This document shows positions 1 to 7,824 of a DNA stretch of 64,000 nucleotides, in pieces. Each line of letters opens with the position of its first letter. Positions within the stretch are counted from its first letter, which is position 1. The position numbers and the translations under genes are program-made. The notes under the pieces are model-generated. The model was given only the letters and a program-made list of their open reading frames with translations, did not search any database and had not been told where the DNA came from. Origin of the DNA: Labilibaculum sp. (GTDB lineage Bacteria > Bacteroidota > Bacteroidia > Bacteroidales > Marinifilaceae); NCBI RefSeq assembly GCF_963664555.1, contig NZ_OY761461.1, forward strand, positions 4,257,769-4,321,768, written 5' to 3'.

Positions 1-801
1 GTTGCAGTGGGTGCAGCAATTCAAGGGGGTGTTCTTTCCGGTGATGTAACAGATGTACTTCTTTTAGATGTGACTCCTCTTTCATTAGGTATTGAAACAA
101 TGGGAAGTGTAATGACCCGATTAATTGAGTCGAACACAACTATTCCAACCAAGAAAACTGAAACTTTTACAACTGCTGCTGATAACCAGCCTTCTGTAGA
201 AATTCATATTCTTCAGGGCGAGCGTCCGATGGCTCATGGCAACAAAACAATTGGCCGTTTCCATTTAGACAGCATTCCACCGGCACCTCGTGGAATTCCT
301 CAGATCGAAGTAACTTTTGATATTGACGCAAATGGTATTCTTCATGTTTCTGCGAAAGACAAAGGAACTGGAAAAGAACAAAGCATTCGTATCGAAGCAT
401 CATCGGGATTATCTGATGCTGAAATCGAAAGAATGAGACAGGAAGCTAAAGAAAACGAAGCTGCTGATACAGCTGCAAAAGAAAAAGTTGATGCTCTGAA
501 CAAAGCTGACAGTATGATTTTCCAGACTGAAAAGCAATTGAAAGAAATCGGCGATAAACTTCCTGCTGACAAAAAGCAACCTATCGAAGATGCTTTGGCA
601 AAATTGAAAACTGCTCACTCAGCTCAGGATGTTGATGCATGTAATGCTGCTGTTGAAGAGTTGAATACTGTTTTCCAGGCAGCTTCTCAGGAAATGTACA
701 ACGCTCAGGCACAAGATGCTCAGGCTGGTGCAGAACCTCAAGCTGAAGGTGCAGCCAAAAATGACGAAGTAACAGATGTAGACTTCGAAGAAGTGAAGTA
801 A
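1..801 (+). CDS. dnaK: Chaperone DnaK (Hsp70), C-terminal part only
   Basis: The reading frame is open from base 1, so the gene starts outside the window. About 267 residues are visible, against roughly 640 for a full DnaK. They cover the end of the ATPase domain, the linker and substrate-binding domain (LLLDVTPLSLGIET near residue 20, then the beta-sandwich and helical lid), and the acidic tail ending DVDFEEVK. DnaK is the cytoplasmic ATP-driven folding chaperone working with DnaJ and GrpE, and neither of those is in view. A strong hairpin follows 20 bases after the stop, so this is the end of its transcript. Identity is certain from the conserved motifs. Confidence 0.98.
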   Translation, partial: VAVGAAIQGGVLSGDVTDVLLLDVTPLSLGIETMGSVMTRLIESNTTIPTKKTETFTTAADNQPSVEIHILQGERPMAHGNKTIGRFHLDSIPPAPRGIPQIEVTFDIDANGILHVSAKDKGTGKEQSIRIEASSGLSDAEIERMRQEAKENEAADTAAKEKVDALNKADSMIFQTEKQLKEIGDKLPADKKQPIEDALAKLKTAHSAQDVDACNAAVEELNTVFQAASQEMYNAQAQDAQAGAEPQAEGAAKNDEVTDVDFEEVK

Positions 802-820
802 TTCAACTTCAGATAAAAAC

Positions 821-851
821 AAATGGCGGTCAAATTAATTGACCGCCATTT
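821..851 (+). terminator. Intrinsic terminator after dnaK
   Basis: A perfect 13-bp stem (821-833 with 839-851) encloses a 5-base loop. The stem ends in a run of T that continues to about 855. It lies 20 bases past the dnaK stop codon. Confidence 0.9.
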
Positions 852-992
852 TTTATTTGTTAAAATTGGGACTGGTTCTTACTTTCACCTGAAGGCCGGT
901 TACTCATTCTAATTTCCCACTCTCCTTTATCCTGTTTCAGTTCTCATTTTCAATAAAAACCCCTATTTTCGCAAACTACAATTATCAGATTT

Positions 993-1973
993 ATGAAGAA
1001 CAAATTTACAGTTGGGAGTTTATATGCAGGGGTTGGCGGAATCTGTCTGGGATTTAAAAACTCCGGTTTTACCGTTTCCTGGGCCAACGAATATGACAAA
1101 AATGCCTGTGTTACCTATCGCGAAAATTTTACTCATAAACTGATTGAAGGCGATATCATGGAAATTGATATTAGTAGCTTGAATAAGGTAGATGTGCTTG
1201 CGGGTGGTTTTCCTTGTCAGCCTTTTTCAGTGGCTGGATACCGAAAAGGATTCGACGACAACCGGGGAAATCACTTTTTTAGAATGCTCGATTTTGTGGA
1301 CGAAATAAGACCCAAAGTTTTGTTCTTCGAAAATGTAAAAAATCTGGTTGGGCACGATAAAGGAAATACTTTTAAAGTAATTCAGAACGAAATCGAAAAG
1401 AGAAACTATTCTTTTCATTCCAAAGTTCTAAATACAAAAGATTACGGCAATATTCCGCACAACAGGGAACGGATTTTTATCATTGGGTTCGATAAAAATG
1501 TGTATCCTGAAAACTACAAATATTTTGATTTTCCGGACAAAGAAACATTAACCCGAAAGGTAAAAAGTGTATTCCTGAAAGATAAAGTGGATGAGAAATT
1601 TTATTACCGGGAAGACAAGTACATGTTTGAAATGCTGCAAAACGATATCACAAGAGACGATACCGTATATCAGTTCCGAAGACAGTATGTGAGGGAGAAC
1701 AAATCGGATGTCTGCCCCACTTTAACGGCCAATATGGGCACTGGCGGACACAATGTCCCTTTAATAAAAACAAAGTTCGGAATCAGAAAATTAACGCCCA
1801 AAGAGTGTTTTAGCTTTCAGGGCTTTCCCGAAACTTACATTTTGCCCGAAATTGCCAACTCACACCTCTACAAACAAGCCGGTAACTCGGTGAGCGTTCC
1901 GGTAATCGAGAAAATTGCCGAAAACATATTGAAAGCAATCAATGGAATAGACTGCAAAATAAGCCCTAACTAG
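993..1973 (+). CDS. DNA (cytosine-5) methyltransferase, type II R-M system
   Basis: This 326-residue protein carries the ordered motifs of C5 methyltransferases: the SAM-binding motif I (YAGVGGICLGF, residues 11-21), the catalytic Pro-Cys-Gln with Cys75, ENV at 113-115, the HNRER version of motif VIII near 156-160, and GNSV at 297-300. The variable target-recognition region lies between about 180 and 270. It would transfer a methyl group to C5 of cytosine in a short DNA site and so protect the host from the partner nuclease encoded convergently downstream. The recognition sequence cannot be read from the protein. A TATTTTCG sequence at 964-971 is one base off the Bacteroidota -7 element and could be its promoter. 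Confidence 0.95.
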   Translation: MKNKFTVGSLYAGVGGICLGFKNSGFTVSWANEYDKNACVTYRENFTHKLIEGDIMEIDISSLNKVDVLAGGFPCQPFSVAGYRKGFDDNRGNHFFRMLDFVDEIRPKVLFFENVKNLVGHDKGNTFKVIQNEIEKRNYSFHSKVLNTKDYGNIPHNRERIFIIGFDKNVYPENYKYFDFPDKETLTRKVKSVFLKDKVDEKFYYREDKYMFEMLQNDITRDDTVYQFRRQYVRENKSDVCPTLTANMGTGGHNVPLIKTKFGIRKLTPKECFSFQGFPETYILPEIANSHLYKQAGNSVSVPVIEKIAENILKAINGIDCKISPN

Positions 1974-2725
1974 AGCTTTTTCAATTCACCGGACAGGAAA
2001 TCGAATTCCTTTAAATCACCGCACTGGATGTAGTAATTGGCTGCATCCATTTTTATTTTGCCGTTCAACAAAGAATTTTGAGGCAACAAATAACCTTCAC
2101 CAATAATGTACCTGATGGTTTCCTGAGTGCAAACACCCGCAAAATCGAAAGTCCATTTCTCACCCAATATTATCTCTTTCAACTGCTCAGAATCAAATTC
2201 GTTCGTGTAAAAAAACGGATGACGTTTCAACAGTTTTTTAATATCCGGCTTACTCCTCACCAGTAAAAAGAAATCGTAGCGTTGGTTGGTGCCGTTCTCC
2301 AAATTAGGAATGTACTCCCCTTTCCTATTCCAGTCTTTTGCTTCGAGCAGTAACAAATTGGAAAAAAAAGCCGCCGATTTAATATTGATTCTTTTGCCCC
2401 GGTATTCCAAATCGGCATCGTCCCAAATGCCTTTGCCGTAAATACCGGTGTCAGGCTTATTAATGCCTGTAAAACCTCTTTTCAACAGCTCCCTGTAGGT
2501 AACAAATTCCGCAATTTTACCCTGAAAAGTATTCGCAAACAATTCGCCCTTATTCCTTTCCTGCTTTCCTCCTGAGCGATGCTTTCGATGATGACCTTCC
2601 CCAAAAACCATGCGCCATGCAAAATCAAAACAAGCAACAATTGTAGTACGGTCGATTGCAACTGCTTTAAATTCTCTTTTAGCAGTAATAAAATATTCAC
2701 GGGAATTCTTAAGCTCTAATTTCAT
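1970..2725 (-). CDS. Probable type II restriction endonuclease
   Basis: This 251-residue protein is convergent with the methyltransferase and overlaps it by 4 bp. It is assigned as the cognate restriction enzyme mainly by position. A plausible PD-(D/E)xK-like core is visible around residues 105-120: an Asp-Ala-Asp-Leu segment, a short basic turn, then a strand reading INIKSA. The usual acidic residue before the Lys is replaced by Asn, so the active site would be a variant. The N-terminal third is basic and may contact DNA. I do not recognise the specificity family. If the system is active, this enzyme cuts the unmethylated form of the site the methylase modifies. Confidence 0.7.
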   Translation of the reverse strand: MKLELKNSREYFITAKREFKAVAIDRTTIVACFDFAWRMVFGEGHHRKHRSGGKQERNKGELFANTFQGKIAEFVTYRELLKRGFTGINKPDTGIYGKGIWDDADLEYRGKRINIKSAAFFSNLLLLEAKDWNRKGEYIPNLENGTNQRYDFFLLVRSKPDIKKLLKRHPFFYTNEFDSEQLKEIILGEKWTFDFAGVCTQETIRYIIGEGYLLPQNSLLNGKIKMDAANYYIQCGDLKEFDFLSGELKKL

Positions 2726-2831
2726 TGTTTTAGATTGATGATAAAGACAAATTGTAATCGCAGTGGTAAAAGGAACTGATGCACTACCCGCAATAAACAG
2801 GCTAAATCAAATTTGTATTTAAGCAAAAAAA

Positions 2832-2853
2832 CCGTTTTGAATAATCAAAACGG
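2832..2853 (-). terminator. Terminator for the 2894-3580 gene
   Basis: A 9-bp stem (2832-2840 with 2845-2853) has a 4-base loop. Read on the minus strand it is followed by a run of T. It sits 41 bases past the stop codon of the unknown gene. Confidence 0.75.
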
Positions 2854-2893
2854 GCTTTGTATTTTAGTTTGGAGTTTAATTAACCGTGATTAG

Positions 2894-3580
2894 TTACGAT
2901 GCCACTAGGTCTTCACTGGTATGCACCCAAAAACTCTTCACTTTCATTTTTAAATAGTTCGATTCGTACTCCACACATTTCATTGGATCTGATTTTTTAT
3001 ACAAATCCTGTCCAATTTCCATGATATCCTGCATGGTTGCCCACAAGTGATTCAAACAACGAAATACTTCTTCTTTAAGCAGACCTCTCGAATTAAGCAA
3101 ACGATTGAGTTCTATTTTATTTAATTTGAGTACCTGAAAAAGTGTTAAAATTTTCGCAATAATAGTTTGGGTTACCTCAGCATTTTCGCGTGGAATATTC
3201 GCTTCCAATTGCACTATGAATTTTGGAATCACAGTCAGAATGGCTTTCAAATCCTTCTTTTCAATGATCTCGACAATTTGATCAAATTCCTTGATTCGGG
3301 ATATTGGGAAGTTATCCTGAACCTCAAGTATCATGTTGTTCAGAGATTCGATACGTTTATAAATTCCAAAGCGCAAACTTTGAATTTGTGCTCCCTCCGG
3401 ACCACAACATACGTATTCTTTTGCCCGCTGAATTTGAGCACTTACACGGGCTTTAAAGGTCTCATCGAATATCGGATACATTCTGTTAAAATCTGCCATA
3501 TCCCGGGTAAAACTATCCAACAAGAATTTTGCCGCCACCGGCATTTCATCAAAACTAAAAGGAAAATCTATTGTTTCCAT
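2894..3580 (-). CDS. Uncharacterised alpha-helical cytoplasmic protein
   Basis: I do not recognise this 228-residue protein. It has no signal peptide or membrane segment. The composition (many Glu, Lys, Leu, Ile and few Gly) and spacing of hydrophobic residues suggest an all-helical fold. A Cys-Cys pair occurs near residue 58. The start ATG at 3580 has an AT-rich leader without a Shine-Dalgarno sequence, as usual in this phylum. It is transcribed alone, with a terminator 41 bp downstream and a 332-bp divergent gap upstream. No function is proposed. Confidence 0.8.
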   Translation of the reverse strand: METIDFPFSFDEMPVAAKFLLDSFTRDMADFNRMYPIFDETFKARVSAQIQRAKEYVCCGPEGAQIQSLRFGIYKRIESLNNMILEVQDNFPISRIKEFDQIVEIIEKKDLKAILTVIPKFIVQLEANIPRENAEVTQTIIAKILTLFQVLKLNKIELNRLLNSRGLLKEEVFRCLNHLWATMQDIMEIGQDLYKKSDPMKCVEYESNYLKMKVKSFWVHTSEDLVAS

Positions 3581-3912
3581 ACCACCATTTTTATTAGTTA
3601 TGCATATATTTTAACTTTCTCTCTTTCTTTGCTGCTATTCTATCTCACCACTTACAGAATCTTTTATTAAAGCAACATCGAAAACCGAAGAAATCAGCTT
3701 TCTGCAATTCATTACATAATTACGCGAAATCCCATAATTTCCGACTCATAAAATACAAAAAATCAGCACGATCGTAAAAATATTAAAAATGATGTACAAC
3801 ATGTTTTTAGAGTCGCTCAGTAAAAGGTCTTGATTTTAACGGGAAAAGCCATCTGTTTTTTTTAGCATCAATCAATCTTTTAGTAGTTTTGTATAGATCC
3901 AATAAAAATAAG
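3581..3912. other. Divergent intergenic region
   Basis: These 332 bases separate the minus-strand helical protein from the plus-strand MORN-like gene. They are very AT-rich. The only recognisable element is TAGTTTTG at 3884-3891, matching the TAnnTTTG -7 motif, 22 bases before the downstream ATG. No TTG is found at the right -33 distance. A 167-codon plus-strand frame at 3167-3670 runs antisense through the neighbour and does not look real. Confidence 0.5.
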
Positions 3913-4713
3913 ATGACAAAAAAAACACTATTACTCGCCTTTATCCTTTTGCCTCTGCTAAACTTTGCACAGCAAATTAATAGAACCGATGAGCTGGGGA
4001 ACAAGCAAGGTATATGGGAAAAATCGCACGCCAATGGCAAGCTGAAGTATTCCGGAACATTTAAAGATAATTACCCGATTGGTGAAATGAAACGTTATCA
4101 CAACAACGGCAATTTAAAAGCTGAATTATTTTTCACCAATGAAGGACAAAAAGCGAAAGCCATTCTTTACAATGAATCTGCAGGATTAATTGCAAAAGGA
4201 AATTTCATTCAATCAAAAAAGGATAGTGCTTGGGTATATTTCGATAAAGACGCGAATATTCGTGCAAGTGAAACTTTCGATCATGGCATTAAAAATGGTG
4301 AAAGTATTTACTATTTTAAAAACGGAAACCCTGCCGAAACTCTTTCTTTTAAAAATGGCAAACGACATGGAATCTGGAAACGTTTTTTTGAAAATGGGAA
4401 AACATATTTGGAGGCAAATTACATCTCTGGGAATTTAGACGGTATAACTCAATCGTACTTTTCAAATGGAGTGATCGAATTTAGCGGCACTTACAAAAGC
4501 AACAAGCGCGACGGGAAATGGGATTTTTATTCTGAAAAAGGGGAGCTTCTTTTCAATATAAAATACAAAAACGGCATTGCCGGCAATCAGGATGAATTGG
4601 ATAGTATTCAACAGAAAAAATTAGAGGAAATGGAGAAACAAAAAGACCATTTAATCGATCCGGAGAAATTTGTTGACGATCCGGATTCTTATCTTCAATC
4701 GCAAATGCGATAA
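3913..4713 (+). CDS. Secreted MORN-like (YwqK family) repeat protein
   Basis: The start is ATG at 3913; the upstream in-frame TTG at 3889 would put polar residues before the signal peptide. The first ~18 residues (Met-Thr-Lys-Lys, a hydrophobic core, then FAQ) form a signal peptide. The rest consists of MORN-variant repeats of about 22-25 residues with the theme Y-x-N-G-x-x-x-G-x-W, as in repeats ending NGKLKYSGTFKDN and NGKRHGIWKRFFENGK. The last ~40 residues are charged. In this phylum such proteins are usually periplasmic or surface proteins of unknown role. The family label toxin-antitoxin YwqK is often attached but says little. It may be co-transcribed with xseA, 52 bp downstream. Confidence 0.85.
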   Translation: MTKKTLLLAFILLPLLNFAQQINRTDELGNKQGIWEKSHANGKLKYSGTFKDNYPIGEMKRYHNNGNLKAELFFTNEGQKAKAILYNESAGLIAKGNFIQSKKDSAWVYFDKDANIRASETFDHGIKNGESIYYFKNGNPAETLSFKNGKRHGIWKRFFENGKTYLEANYISGNLDGITQSYFSNGVIEFSGTYKSNKRDGKWDFYSEKGELLFNIKYKNGIAGNQDELDSIQQKKLEEMEKQKDHLIDPEKFVDDPDSYLQSQMR

Positions 4714-4765
4714 AAACCAGCGCATTTACCATTCTCCGAAACACAACTTCATTAATTATAAGTAG

Positions 4766-6160
4766 ATGAGCCAAAAAGGAATCAGTCTTTTTCAACTGAA
4801 TCAGCAAATAAAAAATATCCTTTCCGAAACATTTACTTCGGGTGTTTGGATTGTGGCTGAAATTAGTGAATTGCGATACAATCAAAACGGACATTGTTAC
4901 CTGGAGTTGATTGAAAAAGATGAAAACAGCGATCAGATTATTGCGAAAGCAAAAGCTACCATTTGGTCCTACACCTTTCGAATGCTGAAACCTTACTTCG
5001 AAACAACAACAGGTCAGCCTTTTTCATCAGGAATAAAAGTATTGGTAAATGTAAGTGTTGAATTTCAGGAAATTTATGGCTTCTCTTTAAATATTAAAGA
5101 CATTGACCCTACCTACACTTTGGGTGATATGGCCAGACGAAGAAAAGAAATTATTGCGCGGCTGGATGAAGAAGGTGTGTTGGAAATGAATAAGGAACTG
5201 GTTTTTCCTGAGATTCCAAAATGCATTGCCATCATCTCATCGCCAACGGCTGCAGGCTACGACGACTTCACAAATCAGCTTGACAACAACTCATTCGGCT
5301 ACAAATTCCACTACAAATTGTTTCCGGCTGTTATGCAGGGAAATAATGCCGAAGAATCGATAATTGCGGCTCTCGATAAAATAAATGAGTACGAAGATGT
5401 ATTTGATACTGCCGTGATTATTCGTGGTGGCGGCTCGCAGGCAGATTTGAATTGTTTTGACAGCTATTGGCTGGCTTTTAACATTGCTCAATTTCCCTTG
5501 CCGGTAATTTCAGGTATCGGACACGAAAGAGATGAAACGATTGTTGATTTGGTGGCTCATACCAAAGTAAAAACACCAACCGCCGCAGCCGAATTCTTAA
5601 TCGATTGTTTCGACGAATGCAGAGAATATCAGAATGGTTTACGCGAGCAGTTTTTAGAAGAGGTGAATGAAGTTCTTTTATCCTCATCGGAAAAACTGGT
5701 GCACTTAACCAACAAATTCTCGCCCATGGTGAGTCAGATACTGGAACGGAAATCGAATCAGCTGAGTGCAGCCAAACAGAGACTAAAAACTGCCGGTACT
5801 CATTTGCTGGGTGATCAATTTCATTATCAGCAAAGACTGAATTCACAATTTCAGTATTCTACAGAACGAAGAATCGAAAATCAAAAAACGCTTATCAGTC
5901 AGTTGCAGATAAAACTTAAAACCAAGATTAAAAGACAGATTGAGCAGCAGAAGCACCATCTGTCATTATTCGGGCAATCGGTAAAATATCTTAATCCTGA
6001 TCATATTCTGAAAAAAGGATATACCTTAAGTTTGAAAGAAGGAAAAATTATAAAGAATATTGATGAGCTATCGCCCAAAGATATTATTGAAACCCGGTTT
6101 GCTAACGGAAGTGTTGAAAGTCAGGTTCAAAAAATCAACAGAAAAAACTACAACGACTAA
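4766..6160 (+). CDS. xseA: Exodeoxyribonuclease VII large subunit
   Basis: This 464-residue protein has the XseA layout. An OB-fold domain (about residues 20-115, with VWIVAEISEL and the GHCYLELIEKD segment) is followed by the nuclease domain. That domain contains the IAIISSPTAAGYDDF segment near 155-170, the Gly-rich VIIRGGGSQADL segment and SGIGHERDETIVDLVAHTKVKTP. A long coiled-coil C-terminal region follows. With XseB it forms the cytoplasmic enzyme that degrades single-stranded DNA from both ends to short oligonucleotides, acting in mismatch repair and DNA damage tolerance. xseB follows after 13 bp. Confidence 0.97.
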   Translation: MSQKGISLFQLNQQIKNILSETFTSGVWIVAEISELRYNQNGHCYLELIEKDENSDQIIAKAKATIWSYTFRMLKPYFETTTGQPFSSGIKVLVNVSVEFQEIYGFSLNIKDIDPTYTLGDMARRRKEIIARLDEEGVLEMNKELVFPEIPKCIAIISSPTAAGYDDFTNQLDNNSFGYKFHYKLFPAVMQGNNAEESIIAALDKINEYEDVFDTAVIIRGGGSQADLNCFDSYWLAFNIAQFPLPVISGIGHERDETIVDLVAHTKVKTPTAAAEFLIDCFDECREYQNGLREQFLEEVNEVLLSSSEKLVHLTNKFSPMVSQILERKSNQLSAAKQRLKTAGTHLLGDQFHYQQRLNSQFQYSTERRIENQKTLISQLQIKLKTKIKRQIEQQKHHLSLFGQSVKYLNPDHILKKGYTLSLKEGKIIKNIDELSPKDIIETRFANGSVESQVQKINRKNYND

Positions 6161-6173
6161 ATAATAAATACAA

Positions 6174-6374
6174 ATGGCAAAAAAAAAGACAAGCTATCGC
6201 GATGCAATTACCGAAATTGAAGAAACCATTGCTTCCATCGAAAATGACGAGCTGGATGTGGATGATTTATCTGATAAAGTAAAACGGGTTTCGGAACTTC
6301 TTGTAATTTGCAAAGAGAAGCTTCACAACACCGAAAAAGAAGTTGAGAAAATTTTAAATGAAATGGATGAATAA
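6174..6374 (+). CDS. xseB: Exodeoxyribonuclease VII small subunit
   Basis: This is a 66-residue acidic helical hairpin protein of the size and pattern expected for XseB (SYRDAITEIEETIASIEN, then DVDDLSDKVKRVSELL). Multiple copies bind the coiled coil of XseA. The ATG lies 13 bp after xseA, and the 3' end overlaps the next gene by 17 bp, so translation of all three genes is probably coupled. Confidence 0.96.
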   Translation: MAKKKTSYRDAITEIEETIASIENDELDVDDLSDKVKRVSELLVICKEKLHNTEKEVEKILNEMDE

Positions 6375-7791
6375 ATTACTGCTTGTTTTCATTGTTTCCT
6401 TATTGGGAATTTCTTGTGAAGCTCAGAAACCTGAGACAAACAAATTGCAGACTTACGTCAATGATTTCGTATCGGACAGCTGTTTTTATTCAGCCGGTAT
6501 TGGAATTGTAATCTCGAATGTGAAAACAGGTGAAAATTTAGCGTCGAATCAAGCTCATTTGGCATTGACTCCTGCATCAACACAAAAATTAATTACGACG
6601 GCTGCTGCTTTGGAAATTTTAGGAGGCAATTACCAATTTAAAACGGAAATTAAAACCGATGGAGAACTTCTTAAAAATGGAAATCTTGCTGGAAATATAA
6701 TCGTAAAAGGTTTGGGGGATCCAACACTGGGATCGAAATATTTTGAGAACGAAAAACCAATTGAGCAACAGATTACAGAGAAAATAAAGGCTCTTGGCAT
6801 CCGGAAAATTCAAGGAAAAATACTGGCTGACGACTCTTATATTGAAACCAAAATACCAGCAACATGGATCTGGGAAGATATCGGAAATTACTACGGTGCA
6901 ATTCCCAACGGCATTAGCTTTCATGACAATCTGTACAGCCTGTTCTTTTTATCAGGAAAGGCTGGTTCTGCAACAAAATTGGTGAAAACAGAACCACAAA
7001 ACACAGGAATGGTTTTCGATAATCAGGTAATCAGCTCGGCAGTGAATCGGGACCTAGCCTATATTTTTGGAGGAAACACAAGTAATAACAGGCGAATTGA
7101 AGGAAGTATTCCGCAAAACAGAGCTCTATTCGAAGTAAAAGGAGCCCTTTTGCATCCAAAAAACTGTTTAATCGAATCTCTGAACAAATCGTTTGCTAAA
7201 GTAGGAATCTCAATCGAAAACAAGGTTTTTCCGGCTGAAAAAAACAGTTTGCTTTTTAGTCTTAATTCTCCGGAGCTGAAAGATATTGTAAACCTTACCA
7301 ATCAAAAAAGCATCAACCTGTTTGCCGATCATCTGCTTTTCGAAATTGGAGCAAAAGAATCAGGAAAAGCAAGCTGGGAAAATGGAATTGAAGCGGTTAA
7401 AAATTTCTGGAACCAAAAAGGTCTTCCTACAAAATATATATCGCTATATGATGGCAGCGGACTCTCCCATTTCAACGCTGTTTCGGCCAACTTTTTCGAT
7501 CAGGTTTTAAGAGAGATGTACCATAGTAAGCATTCAAATGAATTTATTTCTTCATTGCCTGTTGCAGGGATATCCGGGACATTAAAGTCTTTTGGAACAG
7601 ATAGTGACCTGCAAGAAAACTGGAAAGCTAAAACCGGATCGATGACTGGTGTGAGAACCTATTGTGGCTACTTAAAAACAAAAACCGGAAAAGAATACTC
7701 TGTAAGCATTTTAATTAATAATTGTATCTGTTCATCGTCCGCCTTAAATAATAAACTTCTGACTCTTTTAAATAAACTTTATAATTCTTAA
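6358..7791 (+). CDS. dacB: D-alanyl-D-alanine carboxypeptidase/endopeptidase, PBP4 type lipoprotein
   Basis: This 477-residue protein has all three serine acyl-transferase motifs: STQK with the nucleophile Ser74 and Lys77, SIN at 318-320, and KTG at 425-427. It also has the DGSGLS signature of the S13/PBP4 family near 365-370. The N-terminus is a lipoprotein signal (LLGISC, Cys20), so the enzyme should be membrane-anchored in the periplasm, where it trims D-Ala or opens peptide cross-links in peptidoglycan. The ATG at 6358 lies inside xseB; a second Met at codon 4 (6367) is an alternative. No hairpin follows before the kinase gene 33 bp on. Confidence 0.94.
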   Translation: MKWMNKLLLVFIVSLLGISCEAQKPETNKLQTYVNDFVSDSCFYSAGIGIVISNVKTGENLASNQAHLALTPASTQKLITTAAALEILGGNYQFKTEIKTDGELLKNGNLAGNIIVKGLGDPTLGSKYFENEKPIEQQITEKIKALGIRKIQGKILADDSYIETKIPATWIWEDIGNYYGAIPNGISFHDNLYSLFFLSGKAGSATKLVKTEPQNTGMVFDNQVISSAVNRDLAYIFGGNTSNNRRIEGSIPQNRALFEVKGALLHPKNCLIESLNKSFAKVGISIENKVFPAEKNSLLFSLNSPELKDIVNLTNQKSINLFADHLLFEIGAKESGKASWENGIEAVKNFWNQKGLPTKYISLYDGSGLSHFNAVSANFFDQVLREMYHSKHSNEFISSLPVAGISGTLKSFGTDSDLQENWKAKTGSMTGVRTYCGYLKTKTGKEYSVSILINNCICSSSALNNKLLTLLNKLYNS

Positions 7792-7824
7792 CTTCAGATT
7801 GCATCTGTTTACTGATTTAATTTG

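Noticed and set aside
3167..3670. 167-codon plus-strand frame antisense to the helical protein
   Set aside because: It has no recognisable motif, is rich in Phe, His and Tyr, and overlaps a gene with better composition and its own terminator.
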